NCBI GenBank assembly: GCA_945859605.1
Contig: OX243827.1
Location: 1,361,295 to 1,425,294, forward strand
DNA: 64,000 nt
Direction of reading: 5' to 3'
DNA from: Lumbricus rubellus
Lineage: Eukaryota; Annelida; Clitellata; Crassiclitellata; Lumbricidae
The position numbers and the translations under genes are program-made. The notes under the pieces were generated by a model, which was not told the origin of the DNA, searched no databases, and saw nothing but the letters and a program-made list of their open reading frames with translations. This document shows positions 9,863 to 21,224 of this stretch, piece by piece. Within the stretch, counting starts at the first letter, position 1, and each line of letters begins with the position of its first letter.

Positions 9863-10884
9863 CAGGGTGGCCCAAAAAAAGTGATAACATCGCTTGAAAA
9901 GTGACATAATTACATCAAAATTTGTTTAACTGTATCAATAATAGCTTAAATTGTTTACTCGTTCACTTACTTACCTATTTATCTGCATGATGCCTTTATT
10001 TCGACCTATTGCTAAGCAAGATTTACAACTCTAAACGTACAAGCGTGTAAAAATGAATGAAAAAAGCGAATGAAAATCTCAAATTGAAACGCTTGCAACG
10101 CCGTCGGCACTTGAGCGGTTTCCTAATGGGCGAAGTGTACGAAGCAACTGGTTTACAGACGAAAAGACATTCACCATTGCCACTCCAATTAATTCTCAAA
10201 ATTGCCGTGTTTATTCCGTTGAAAAACAGAAAATGCAGGTTCAGGAAAGTCGACTTATACGAGAACGTGACCATTTCAGTATCATGCTATCAGTTGGTGT
10301 TTCTCGAATGGGGTAAACTAATATTGTGTACGTTGAACCAGGTGCCAAAGTAAACAGTGAATACTATTATTGTGAACATGTTCTAAGCAATGTACATGTA
10401 AGGCAAGGTTTGCTGTCTGTAAAAATTATTCAAGCGACATGATTGTGGTCGCCATAATTGGACATCAGAGCAAGACGGAGCTCCATCTCACACAGTGAGA
10501 AACACGATCAACTTTCGTCAGGAGAATGTTAACTTAATCGAGCCAGACATGTGGCCACTGAACAGTCCTGATTTAAACCCAGTAGATTATGCAAGAGAAA
10601 GTCTACCTTCGACAAATATTTACCACAGTTGAGCAGCTCAAGTTGGCAATAATCGAAAGAATGGAGAAATCTGGGGCAGAACTTTATTGACAGTACTGAA
10701 GCATAAACGAGCGGCGTCGACGCTTAAAAAACTATTTGAGAAGCAAGGAGGACACATTTAATATGATTTTTGATTAGCTAAATAATTGGCAAACAAAAAT
10801 ACATCAAACAAAAATAATTAACTGAATTATATTTGTAAATAACTCGTATGCTACCAGATGTTATCACTTTTTTGGGCCACCCTG
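9863..10884 (+). mobile_element. Mariner-like element with degraded transposase
   Basis: Inverted ends CAGGGTGGCCCAAAAAAAGT are flanked by TA on both sides (9861-9862, 10885-10886). In between, in several frames, are mariner transposase words: WFTDEKTFT with IATP (first Asp), EQDGAPSHTV (second Asp) and WPLNSPDLNPVDY (third Asp), then a KGGH-like C-terminus. Frameshifts and stops break the frame, so it is not active. The last two Asp are about 36 residues apart, near the DD34-37D range. It is inserted between the two decayed exon copies. Confidence 0.85.
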
Positions 10885-10886
10885 TA

Positions 10887-11243
10887 TAGGGAGATATAAA
10901 GTTAGTAAAATTGACGATAGTGAGCTTATGAAATAGATACCCAGACAGTAGGCTACTGTTGAAGAAAGGAAATAGGCCTACTTCAAAAAATTGAGTAATC
11001 AAGACATTGATAATTAATTATTATAGTAAGGTAATTGGTCAGATAGTGGTCTATAAGAGACAATAATGCGAAAGATAAAGGACATTTCAAGTTATAACAG
11101 TGCTAGAACAATATGAAGTAAAAATGAACAAGCTGTGAGTAAAGTGCAAACGATAGGCCTATCACATGGCAGCTTCATAAGAGCAGCAATGAAAACAGAT
11201 GCTGATGAAAAGCGAGTGATATAGCCTATACAGTAGGCTATAA
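10887..11243. other. Spacer between two mariner-like elements
   Basis: I see nothing coding; several TAGGCCTA-type octamers are present. Confidence 0.4.
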
Positions 11244-11245
11244 TA

Positions 11246-12235
11246 CACGGTGATTCATAAAAAAACGTTACCCTACATAAGTCAGCATAACTCATGTCAA
11301 TGACGATCAAATTTAATAAAATTTCAGAATAATGAAGCCTGATGATCTAGCCAAGTGCTATATAAATTATGTCACATTCAGAGCAATAATGACGTAACGC
11401 GGACGACGAGACTAATGACGTCACGATTATCTCGAGAAACAAACAAGATTCCAACGTTCCTGTCAGTCACTCAGGTTGTATCATGAAAACCTGGTCAATT
11501 TCATCTGGTTTAGCCTCCAGGTGAGAAATTGTTTACTGTGGCATCACCCAGTAACAATTAGAATGTAGGCAATTACGTGTCTGCCGGTACACAGAAGAGG
11601 GACGTTCCAGCAAATCGTCTTATGCGGAATCGACCAACTTTCAGCAAATCCCTTATGGCATCGGTCGGGTCTCTGCACTTGGTCGTACGAACATATCCAT
11701 TTCACCGAACCAGATGTTGAGGTCAATGGACAATATTACAGAGATGTTCCACTATTATAAGGTCCTTTGCCAGGCATTCGTGACATTACGTAATAAGCTT
11801 ATTTCATCGTCCATCATAATAGCGCTCGTGCGCACAGAGCTCGAGAGTCGAGAGGCCGTTGCGTAATGAAAACTGAAACCCCTGAATTCATCCCGTCTAC
11901 TTTGTGGCCACCCAACAGTCTTGATTTAAATCCAGTAGACTAAAAGATATGTAGTGTCATGCAAAAATGTCTACAGAATTCGAATATGTGATGTCAACGA
12001 GTTGTGGAGGTATCGGACACAATGAGCTCATCATTGAAGAATCAGCCAAGAAATGGCGTACGCGTCTTCGCGCATGCGTATCTGCCAAAGAAGGAAATTT
12101 CGAAAAATAAATTTTAACTTCCATAATGTTCAGAAATAAATCCTCTATCTTCACCTAAAATTTCGTTGGCATAACCCGATGTTTGGCGGAGTTACAGTAA
12201 AATATGTAGGGTAACGTTTTTTTATGAATCACCGT
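11246..12235 (+). mobile_element. Second mariner-like element, degraded
   Basis: The ends CACGGTGATTCATAAAAAAA and their inverted partner TTTTTTTATGAATCACCGTG are flanked by TA (11244-11245, 12236-12237). The right half encodes remnants such as NSLDLNPVDYK in one frame and SAKKWRTRLRACVSAKEG in another, the C-terminal hallmark of mariner-type transposases. The front half is largely unrecognisable. It is a different family from the element at 9863, as the ends differ. Confidence 0.85.
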
Positions 12236-12237
12236 GT

Positions 12238-13330
12238 AGTACATGTAGGCTACAACAATTGCAGGTTAGATCGACTTAAATAAAGAGGCCGTAACAGTTG
12301 AAGGAGAAGGATGTTTGAGATAGATAACGAGAAATGTAGACGAACAACAATTAACTTACAGACGAACAGCGTTTCATTAACCGATCATTATTCGAAATTG
12401 GGCGTATAACATACAGTCGCATAATTATGAACATCGGGTGACACACAGCTACAGAGAGCAATATAATTATAGGCCTAGAATTTAATGCTTTAGTAACTAT
12501 AGACAAATAGCCTACATGCGTTTTCTCAAATACAGAAACCAACAATAGAGGTGTTTGGGGTTATTGATGTATGGTCTCGGTTACCATGGTCTCGGTTACC
12601 AAAATATGTTAATGCATTTAAAATACAACAGAAACAATTAAAATGAGCAAATAATATTGTGTGAATGATAAAATAGAGTTGAAGTAGTCCGTTGTAGTCA
12701 TGTCAAGTCTGGTTGCTAAATTGTGAGGAGTTCTTGCCAAATTCAATTACATCAAGTGTGACTTATGACATAATGAGTGCAGCCAGAATATCTTAGTATT
12801 TCGGATCCTCTATAGTGCTGTCTGGATGTGACTTACAATAGTGGGCCTATACAAACTATATCCATGCATTGCATGGCGAGCTCTCAGAGACCCACTTTCA
12901 AAAGTGTAATGTCTGATGGGCCACGTGATGATAGTGCAAATGATTATAAGAAATCGTGACATTGCTGAAAGCAAGATGCAGTGGGTCTTACCAATATAAT
13001 TTCATATTCTCTCTGTTTAATTTAATGCTGTAGTAGGCCTATAGGAATACATCACTTTGACTCTATCTAAAGGCCTAGCCACAATCTTTCAACAGAATGA
13101 AAACAGCTTGTCTTGTTTCTTCATCTGTACCATGATTTAACCTTTGTGCACCGAGTAATTGATTCATTTCATATCTTGAGACCAGTAGCCTACTGGCAAT
13201 CTATTAAAGTTTTCCGATAATTATACCAGGAGAGATCTTCCCGTCCTTCGAACGCATTAGCCTACTAGCAACTTAACACCATGTACATCCGCAAATTTAT
13301 CTCTCCCCCATTTATATCTCATCTTATATC
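12238..13330. other. Stretch without a gene
   Basis: Non-coding AT-rich DNA with scattered TAGGCCTA words and a local duplication of GGTCTCGGTTACCA near 12571-12600. I see no exon supported by splice sites and homology. Confidence 0.4.
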
Positions 13331-13332
13331 TA

Positions 13333-13654
13333 ACGACAACTCGTTTACAGACGATAATGCCCGAAAAAATTGTTTCTCTGCCCGAAAAAGTTGATAACTT
13401 TTTTTAGTCGTCTCCCCGAAATCTTATGAAAACCATACCATTTTCTCAGCCAAAATGTTGATGACATTTTTTAGTCATCCGCTCGAAATCTCGTAAAAGT
13501 CAATATAATTTATTTTCCAGTCTGTTCGTTCTTGCGAGGGGGGGGGGGGGCTAACCCGGAAAAATTACCATTTTCATGGTGAAAAAACTCTGGGCCATCT
13601 TGGGACAGGGGTGGGGTGGGGCTTAGCCCTCTAACACCTGATAAACTCCGCCCA
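13333..13654. mobile_element. hAT-like MITE relic with poly-G and CCCGAAAAAGTTGATAAC phrase
   Basis: The right end AACTCCGCCCATG matches that of the complete element at 48191-48359. The interior repeats CCCGAAAAAGTTGATAAC with TTTTTTTAGTCG and has a G12 run. The left edge also contains CGACAACTCGT, the family A phrase. The left boundary and target duplication are not resolved. Confidence 0.5.
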
Positions 13655-13687
13655 TGCTGACAACTGACTATGCTCCAAGTCTTTTTC

Positions 13688-14290
13688 CATTTCTAGCTAT
13701 GGTCAGTTGTTGTTGGTCAATGACACATCGTTCAATCTGGTAATCTACGATGCCGACGCAGAACTTATTCGATCCATTCAGTTACCAGGAAACATCGAAA
13801 GACCAACCCATGCAGTGGAAACAGCCACTGGAAATTTGTCGTCATAGGCAGAAAAGAGGAGGAGGTGGATGAAAAAGAGGAAGAGGAGGAAGAGATGGAG
13901 GAGGAAGAGGAGGAGGGCGAAGATGTAGACTATAATTATGAAGAGGAAGAGAAAGACGAAAAAGAATATGAAGAGAAAGACGATGAAGACGAGAAAGATG
14001 CAGAAGGTGTGGAGGAAGATAACGAGGAACAGAAAAAGAACGTGGAGTAGGAAGAGGATGGGCGGAGGAAGAAGAAAGGGATAGAAGGGAGCAGAATGAG
14101 CAGAAAGAGGAAGAGCAGGATGAAGGGGTGAAAAGGAGGAGGATGCGGCAGCGGAGCAAGAGGAGAAAGATGAAGTGAAAGAGGAGGACTTAGAAGAGAA
14201 AGATGGAGTGGATGGGAAAAGCAGCAAGAAACATTGGATCAATTGGAACAAATTCGATCGAAGCAGAGATGGTGGTCAATTATGTAGCTG
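13688..14290 (+). pseudogene. Decayed beta-propeller exon with a GAA/GAG expansion
   Basis: The first 160 bp encode GQLLLVNDTS, then VIYDADAELIRSIQLPGN, then HAVETATGNL, closely matching GQLLVISYSS, IYGSDAEFIRSIQLPTD and RAVESSVGNL of the propeller exon at 29469-30376. A frameshift follows GNL; in the shifted frame the sequence runs into about 330 bp of nearly pure GAA/GAG coding for glutamate and lysine. The intact paralogue has a short acidic/basic stretch (RDEEGFVEKRRREMNW) at that point. After the expansion INWNKFDRSRDG resembles its NWGLCELTRDG. No intact frame remains. Confidence 0.75.
13850..14215 (+). repeat. Polypurine GAA/GAG tract
   Basis: About 365 bp dominated by G and A on the plus strand, imperfectly repeated GAGGAA/GAAGAG. 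It has arisen inside the decayed propeller exon. The complementary pyrimidine strand gives spurious Ser/Leu/Phe-rich open frames. Confidence 0.9.
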
Positions 14291-14300
14291 TTGACTGTCT

Positions 14301-14880
14301 TACAGATCGCAAGTAGCGCTACTCGAAGGTTGGTTAGACGGAGATATTATGTTGCTTCTCGAACTGTTTATCGTAATCAAAGTAGGCAACACGTTTTCAG
14401 TGAATGATTATTTCGATGATATTGAGTTTCATCAGCATGTCGTCGCCACCGCCATAATCGGTGACGCAGTCTATTCACGCTGCATTGTCTTATCAAAAAC
14501 ACTTAGCCAGCCGTCGCTGGGATTTCCAACAGTTACTAGGCAGAGCTTATGTTGTCACTTGATCATGCACTTATAATCTGTCTTGTGTAGGCTAATCGTA
14601 TCACTTCGAACTCACGTGTCTTGTCAAAGAATATCGATAAGCTTACTGTTGTACTTTGTGTTTAGGCGATTATCATACAAAAAACATGCAACATAGAATA
14701 ATAATCTGCAGTTTAGTCTATAAGATTAGGCCCTAACGACAATCTTACAAACTAGGCCTATTAGGCCTACACTTATAAAGCGTGTATGAAAACTTACTGG
14801 AGTTGATTATAATATTGTCAGCACAACAGCAGTTGGATTTTAACTGCTCGGCTCGAATTAAAATAGCTGCAGGCTATTCG
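14301..14880. other. Flank upstream of the hAT element
   Basis: No gene recognised. The last bases before the element read TATTCGCAGGTAAG, which would be a good splice donor if an exon ended here; the flanking open frame is short and has no homology I recognise. Confidence 0.4.
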
Positions 14881-15488
14881 CAGGTAAGCAGGGCCGGATT
14901 AACCAGTATGCCATGTATGCCATGGCGGCGGGCCCCCCGTCGTCAGGGGGCCCCCCGCGTCTGAGCAAAAAAAATAATTTTATGTGCATTTTCCAATTTA
15001 TTCAGCTTTCCTTCAAGGGCATTGTGTAAATTTTCGTCAATTGCTGATTGTTTTTTCTTAAGGCGAACAGTGACTTGATTTATGTCGGCCCCTGTATCTA
15101 GGGCCTATGCCAGCTATGATTAATGATTTTGTCCGTATTCCATAATGGCCTACTTTTAAAGAAATAGGCTCGAGTGACAGACAGGCAAACAGATATGCAA
15201 TCTATAACAAAATTGACAAATTATTCAGCATTGCGCACTCTCGTGCGTTCTCTTTAGTCGATATGTGATCTAAAAATGGCGATTTCAGCGTGTCTGCAGA
15301 CTGCAGGCGTTTTCTATGCAGAATTATAAAAATTTATAAAGAAAATCGCCGGGTCGTCAGCAAACATTGGGACTAGGTACGTTTGGAAGCTAAAGGTCTT
15401 AAGAAGGCATTAGAGAAAGTTTGGTGACGTTTGCAGCCAATTGCAGGCTTGCAGCGCAGCCGTTCATCTCCTCATTTACCAGTGAACG

Positions 15489-15839
15489 ATGCCGAAGAAT
15501 AAAATATTTCAATGTTCTGGTGCTCAAAAAAGGCGAGTAGCGAAAGAACGCGCTGACAGGGAAAGAAATAGCGTTTCGTCTATTCCAAAACTGGATAGAT
15601 TTTTCATGAACTCCACTGCAGTGACAGCCACGTCAAATGAGTCGGAGCAGGGACAGATTGGAAATGGTGACGATAGTTACATGTATGTGCCATGCACTGA
15701 CGTTACATCTGAAGAGCCTGAAATTTGCGAGTCTCGTGTCGTAGAGATGACAACACAAAATTCTGCATCGTCAGCTGCAGAGAATCATTATGTCGAAGAC
15801 ATACCATACGGTAAGGGTTCATTTGTGTTGGCTATTTAA
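15489..15839 (+). pseudogene. hAT transposase N-terminal fragment
   Basis: This open frame of about 116 residues starts MPKNKIFQCSGAQKRR, a short basic head, followed by a Ser/Thr/Glu-rich stretch. TTF-zinc-finger hAT transposases often start this way, with a basic AQKRR-type head and an acidic linker before the zinc finger. The zinc-finger piece of the same element lies 700 bp downstream. A donor-like GGTAAGGG near 15810 could join the two by splicing, but the catalytic part does not follow. Confidence 0.5.
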
Positions 15840-16539
15840 TCAAGAACCTTGCTCATGTTATAACTGTGAAATGATTTAAGTCGCATATAAAATATATATA
15901 TGTATATATATATATAGGGGATAATAGGCTACAGTACTTATATCAAAGAACTTTGCTTCATTCATTCATTCGCTTTATAGAATAAGGCCTATAAAAATAG
16001 GCCTATAGAGCCCTGTCAAGAAAGCTAATTCAGGATCCGAGCGCTGCAAAGAAAAAGAACTTGAGAGATTTATGAAACAGTTTCATTGGTCAGATGTAGG
16101 CCTAATCGAGACTTAGAAGAGTAAATGTAGGTGCTCAGCTTGATGCACAGCAAACATTAGTTCTGTCATTAGAGCCTTGAAGGGAGCTCATTGGTAGGCT
16201 AAGCCTAACAGAATGACGGTTTCCTCCTTTCTACCCTAGGCGTCATAAATCCAGCAGAGTCTGTATTCATTGGACAATAGAAATTATGGTTTTCGCAAGT
16301 AAGCTCTATGTTGAAATTTAAAAATTTCATGTGAAATGACATTAATTGTTTATAACATAGAGCTACAGTATGGTACTTGTAAGTTGTATTTGTTTTAACA
16401 GGGCGACCTGAACCTGACGAGACCTGTGGTGGTACAGACGAGAGTTGTGTCCAAGAAAACGAGGTAGGCCTATGTTGCGTTTCCAAAGATCCATCTGACT
16501 GGTTCCCAGTCTCCTCAGCGACCGTGGCATATTAGCTAC

Positions 16540-16979
16540 AGCAAGAACCCCAGCCAAACGATAATGCTGCGAATGACTATCCAGCATCTGCAAGACGCTA
16601 CAGCCCAACTTCCAGTGCACCTAAAGGTCGTATTCGTAAGTTCAATAACCAGCTCTTTTATGGTAAAGCTGTGAATGGCGAAACTGAGCTAAGAAAATGG
16701 ATGCTGTATAGCCCGTCTAAAGGATCTGTGTACTGTTTTTATTGCACACTCATGAACAGCAACAAGGATAAATTCTCCCAGGTTGATGGCTTCAGCAACT
16801 GGCAAGTTTCAAATAAGAAAACCAAAATGCACGAGCAGAGCACAAACCACAGGGATTGCATTATTAAAGTGAATACACGGCGTAACGAGAAAGCTCTTGT
16901 TGATAAAAGCATCGCGCAACAAATGGAAAAAAGAAAACAAATACGTGGGGCTGTAGCCTGTATAGGAAGAGTATGGTGA
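16540..16979 (+). pseudogene. TTF-type zinc-finger fragment of a hAT transposase
   Basis: The translation contains RKWMLYSPSKGSVYCFYC, then FSQVDGFSNWQ and HEQSTNHRDCI. This is the TTF-type zinc-finger signature (W-x-YSP-x-KGSVYCFxC ... GF-x-xW ... H-x4-H-x-xC) found N-terminally in a hAT transposase subgroup. About 30 residues later the frame stops, where DUF4371 and RNase H-like catalytic segments would be expected. I see no trace of those segments before the right TIR, so the fragment cannot transpose the element by itself. It could at most act as a DNA-binding competitor. Confidence 0.75.
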
Positions 16980-17060
16980 CGGAAAGTAATGGTGAATTAA
17001 GGGCCCCCTGAGAATATGGCGGCGGGCCCCCCGAGGGCTTAATCCGGGCCTGCAGGTAAG

Positions 17061-17880
17061 CTCAAACATACAAAGGTTATAGAGATTTGGGAATCGAAAG
17101 GGACGATAGAAGTTGCTAACAGAAATTTTGTTACTTTTAGATGGTTGCCACGTAATGCTGTGTGGTTAGCTTAAGTGGAGTAAGTGATATGTCGTTGAGA
17201 AATCATTGAGACGTGTTAATAATAGATTGCATTCACGTGTTAGTTTTATAGACTATTATACGCAATAGGGGTTGTAAATTAGCAGTTTTCACATTAGGCT
17301 ACTATCTTTAGATTAATATGTCAACCTGTGGACTGCCTCGCGTTCAGTAGGCGGATAAGCAGCATGCAGACGTTTGAGGCCACACGTCTAGTAGCCTAGG
17401 CCTAGGTCTATTATATAGTGGTGGCGCTAAAATTGATAATTCGATAGTTCGGGTGATAGGCTACTGGTATCATCCTTTGTCAGCATCAATCTGTTCGTGT
17501 ATAATAACTCCAGTTGTATGTATACAAGGCTGTAGCCAAAGGGGTGTTTGGGTTTTTAGAACACCCCCCTGCCCCGATATGAAATAATGCAAAATGAAAA
17601 TGATGAAATAATGCATTTACATAATAACGCAGCACATGACGGTAAGACATACAGTGTGTAGTCACATGTATTGGCCGTCAAGAACCTGCTATGAGAGCCC
17701 ACGACGCTTCTCTGAATCCAGTAGGCCTAGTCTAAGGCTGATGGTTGTTGAGAGTGAAAGACTAATTATAATATTAATGATCACTTGATTCGTCGCTAAT
17801 TATATGCTACACACAAAGTTTAGCTTTCAATTGCCAACGTTGATGTCAGCATGGACTTCTAGATTTAGGCCTATGTTTAG
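17061..17880. other. Stretch without a gene
   Basis: Non-coding; several TAGGCCTA and AGGCCTAG octamers cluster around 17395-17410. No exon or transposon terminus recognised. Confidence 0.4.
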
Positions 17881-17888
17881 CCTACAGG

Positions 17889-18335
17889 TGACCCGTCATA
17901 ATAGCCCCGTCAAAACAGCCCCGTCATAATCGCACAACGACAAAATAGCCCCGTCAAAACAGCCCCGTCATAATCGCACAACGAAAAAATAGCCCCGTCA
18001 TAATAGCCCTGTCAAAACAGCCCCATCATAATCGCACAACGACAAAATAGCCCCGTCATAATCGCCCACGGACAAAACAGCCCAGAAAAATTCAGTTCCC
18101 GACAAAATAGCCCCGTCGAAATAGCCCCGTCAAAACAGCCCGTGTAAACAGTTCCGCGAAAACAGTCCAGTCATAGACGACACGGACAACTATTTCAGAT
18201 ATATAAAAACATTCATCCAGCTTCCATTTCTCATGCGTTTTATCTAGCTTCTATTGAAGATCTATAAAACCTTCATCCAGCTTCGATTTCTTAAGCGTTT
18301 CATCATTCATCCAGCTTCGATTTCTAAAGCGAATT
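17889..18335. mobile_element. Phrase-repeat element, family C (GCCCCGTCATAATCGCACAA), one arm
   Basis: From 17889 the phrases GCCCCGTCATAAT, CGCACAACGACAAAATA and GCCCCGTCAAAACA repeat about twelve times. From 18190 to 18335 three ATCCAGCTTCCATTTCT-type iterons follow. This is the same phrase-plus-iteron architecture as families A and B, but only one arm is present. The start GGTGACCCGTC fits the GG termini of the others. No target duplication. Confidence 0.65.
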
Positions 18336-18640
18336 CCCAGTGTACCAAAGTAGCACCAAAATATCGATTTATTACTAGGCCTTGTAGATCCAACTTTCTT
18401 TGCGCCGAATTCACTGACCACTAGAAGTTCACTGATTTGCTCATGTTCATGTCTTGATAAGCACACGTGCTAATAATAATTATTTTAGTAGCATTTTGTT
18501 TCACCATTTTAATTAATTGCATGCCTAAGCGTGACATTTTAACATAGAATCAAAAATAATTCATTCTTGTAAACACACTACAAAAGCTGCTTAAAATTAA
18601 TGCTGTCCTGGTCTCACGATCATTGGTTTTTTGAAGTGAC
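18336..18640. other. Stretch without recognisable features
   Basis: I see nothing beyond AT-rich sequence. Confidence 0.3.
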
Positions 18641-18654
18641 AAATTTAGCTTGTT

Positions 18655-18825
18655 TGTGTCTCAAGTCGGTTTAAGTCGACTTGTGGTAAAAATAACTTCA
18701 AGTGACTTCTCTCTACGAAATTCGACTTGGGGTCAGTTGCGGTGAGCAGAAACGACCCGACCCGACTTGGAATGACCAAGTCGACTGGGGTCGACTTATT
18801 GGGGTCGACTCCCAGGTCTAGTTTG
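18655..18825. repeat. Degenerate palindromic repeat AAGTCGACTTGGGGTC
   Basis: Words AAGTCGACTT, GACTTGGGGTC and GGGGTCGACTT recur about ten times in both orientations across 170 bp, another short-phrase repeat able to fold back. Left and right arms are not clearly delimited. Confidence 0.55.
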
Positions 18826-18839
18826 GCATAATAATTTTT

Positions 18840-19980
18840 ATAGTGTGCCAAGATAATCATTTATGACCTTATGCGAACTCTCAAAGTTGAAATAGGCCAA
18901 CAATAATAATTATGATAATATTTACACAATAATAGGCTATACTAATTTTAGCTGGATATTGAAATTCAGTAATTTTTTAACTATCTGAAACTTCTAGTTA
19001 GTAGGCTAATTGCCGTTCAATTCACAGAAGCAACGCTTATCGTGCTATTCTTACAGATGACCTTTTTGCCTTCAGGTTTTACCAAAACAGGAAGAAAGAA
19101 ATGACGTCGCGAGCAATTTCAGAAATTGAAGGTAGGCTAATCCGAAGTATAATATAGCCTAGTCTTCCATTGCTTGAATGCTTTTGCGTGCAGTGGTCCT
19201 TACAGCAAACATGATTGTGTGATGTTGAACAGCCCATCAATCGAGTTTAACTTTGCCTTGAATCAGACCATTACTGACCAAGCAAATAGGTGATTTTCAG
19301 CATAGACCTGATTAAAGAGACTCGGATGATTGGTGAGCAATTGGGAATGACACTTAGGCTGCTTGCACGGAAAGAGCTCATGCGCTTTCGTGATAAATAT
19401 CTGAATCGATTTAATCCTGGTTCGTCTAGCTGTGCTTATATAATAGCCTAAATATTTATTAGCCTATGTTTCGTTATGTGGCCTCATTCGGTCAATTATT
19501 CTGTGTAAATCATTACCATCCCATCTGATCAAATGATCTGTTCGTCACTCATCAAACGATAATTTATTGGTTGCATAGTTTTATTTAGAACATAATTATT
19601 TATTTAAGAAATATTTTTATTTTATATTCTTACTAACCAGAAATATCCCGTTCTTCAATCTGACCTGTAGCCTATGGTATCAGTTATCGGGCTAAGTTTT
19701 TGTTGTTGAATATGTTTTGCCCGTTGATTATCAATGGTTTTGTATCAATACCCAGAGCAAGTCATTGTATTGCGACCATAAATTGCCATCTAATTTTTTC
19801 AGTTTATGGGTGACCACATTGAAGTAGCTCTTCTGTTCAGGGTAGACCTCTGCCGTTTGCATCGTGGGATACGTTATTATTATTTTTGCAATAGGGCCTA
19901 TGCATTAGCCTACGACCCTACGTATTGTGAGACCTTAAACATGAAACCCTGCCCTTGTATTCGTTCGCTTGTACATTTTT
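18840..19980. other. Intron or intergenic stretch with one weak exon candidate
   Basis: A short open segment at about 19076-19131 is bounded by CTTCAG and AAGGTAGG, so it could be a small exon, but it has no homology I recognise. The rest is AT-rich DNA with TAGGCCTA-type octamers. Confidence 0.3.
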
Positions 19981-19989
19981 TTTTTATTT

Positions 19990-20321
19990 CAGTGGTTCCC
20001 AGCGTTGTTTGACTTTAGGGCCAGTTTTTCGAAGTTGGAAGACACGAGGGCCCCTTTTTTCTTAGTTGAAGGATATTAATTAGGGGTAACAAGGCTAAAA
20101 TTTACTTAACTACAAGAATATAAAAAATAGAATGTTTGATGCTATTAATTGTATAGACGTCAAAGTAAAAAAATTGTAATTACAAAGTAATTATGTGCTC
20201 TATCCTGTCCAAAGTGTGAATTTTTCAAATATTTTTTTAAATTCTTTGAGAGACGACTAGAGCCATTTTTGAGGCGTGGCTGGCCACTTTTGGCCCGCGA
20301 GCCAAGGGATGGAAACCACTG
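19990..20321. mobile_element. hAT MITE, 8-bp target duplication TTTTATTT
   Basis: Ends CAGTGGTTCCCAGC and, inverted, CAGTGGTTTCCATC are typical of hAT MITEs. TTTTATTT is present on both sides (19982-19989 and 20322-20329). The interior is non-coding. Confidence 0.85.
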
Positions 20322-20392
20322 TTTTATTTCCTTGTTGGCTTAAACCTTAAGACCTACCTTTAGCCGAGTTGCTTATCCACCCTGACACGGAT

Positions 20393-20869
20393 GGTTCCAC
20401 GACAACTGGTTCACAGACAACTGGTTCAACGACAACTGGTTCACGGACAACTCGTTCACCGACAACTCGTCCACTGAAATAGAAGCCGGATTATTGAGAA
20501 AACGCTTGAGAAATGGAAGCTGGATGAAGGTTTTTACATGTGAAATAGAAGCTGGATTGATGAAAAACCGCTTAAGAAATGGAAGATGGATCAAGTTTTT
20601 TTTCTATCTGAAATAGAAGCTGGATGCATGTTGAGACACATGATGAAAATCATCAATTCAGCTTCCATTTAAGAAAGAAGACCATTAGACTTTTTTTTCA
20701 TAAATCCAGCTCTTATTTCTTATATAAAGAACCTTCATCCAGCTTCTATTTCCCAAGCGTTTTCTCAATAATCCGGCTTCTATTTCGGTGAACCAGTTGT
20801 CGGTGAACCAGTTGTCCGTGGACGAGTTGTCGTTGAACGAGTTGTCGGTGAACGAGTTGTCGTGACACC
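20393..20869. mobile_element. Phrase-repeat foldback MITE, family A copy 2 (9-bp target duplication)
   Basis: Starts GGTTCCACGACAACTGG and ends with the complement of GGTGTCACGACAAC. Arms are tandem CGACAACTGGTTCAC/CGACAACTCGTTCAC phrases, with GAAATAGAAGCTGGATTGA iterons and their complements inside. GACACGGAT flanks both ends (20384-20392, 20870-20878). Length 477 bp, the same as copy 3, to which it is very similar. Confidence 0.92.
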
Positions 20870-20878
20870 GACACGGAT

Positions 20879-21224
20879 CTGTGCAAGAGAGCGGACTTCA
20901 TCTTCAGAATTCAGATATCGAACTCGTTGCAGCACACTTTTGGCGCGATAATTATAGATGTAAATAAATAATTGCATTATTTATCGAAGTACCAAGTGCA
21001 TTATCTCCCACGAGAACCAAATATTCCAAATTTAATCAGTTCTGCAGTTGCCTTTGTAGCTTTCATGTAGCTTTCGTTTTTTCGAAAATCCATAAAAAAC
21101 TGTCTCGTTTAACCCTTGTAGTAGGCCTATGTCGCTAAGCTATTCACCCTTAGCATGTTGGAGTCCATGTGAACCCCAATGTCAATATTAACTAAAAATA
21201 CTTGCGTGCCTTTGTTTCTTGTAG
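20879..21224. other. Probable intron upstream of the 21.2-kb exon
   Basis: No coding signal recognised. It ends in TTTGTTTCTTGTAG, a strong splice acceptor. Confidence 0.4.

Larger units (their letters stand above)
14889..17052 (+). mobile_element. hAT-type transposon, internally deleted, 8-bp target duplication CAGGTAAG
   Basis: The left end CAGGGCCGGATTAACC is matched inverted by the right end CTTAATCCGGGCCTG, and subterminal GGCGGCGGGCCCCCCG blocks also face each other. CAGGTAAG lies on both sides (14881-14888, 17053-17060), the 8-bp duplication expected of hAT. It carries two coding fragments: a basic N-terminal piece (15489-15839) and a TTF-type zinc-finger piece (about 16540-16979). 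The catalytic core and dimerisation region are absent, so it is a non-autonomous deletion derivative. Confidence 0.9.

Noticed and set aside
13778..14251. Ser/Leu/Phe-rich frames complementary to the GAA/GAG tract, and the Glu-rich frame itself
   Set aside because: They are by-products of the polypurine repeat inside a decayed exon.
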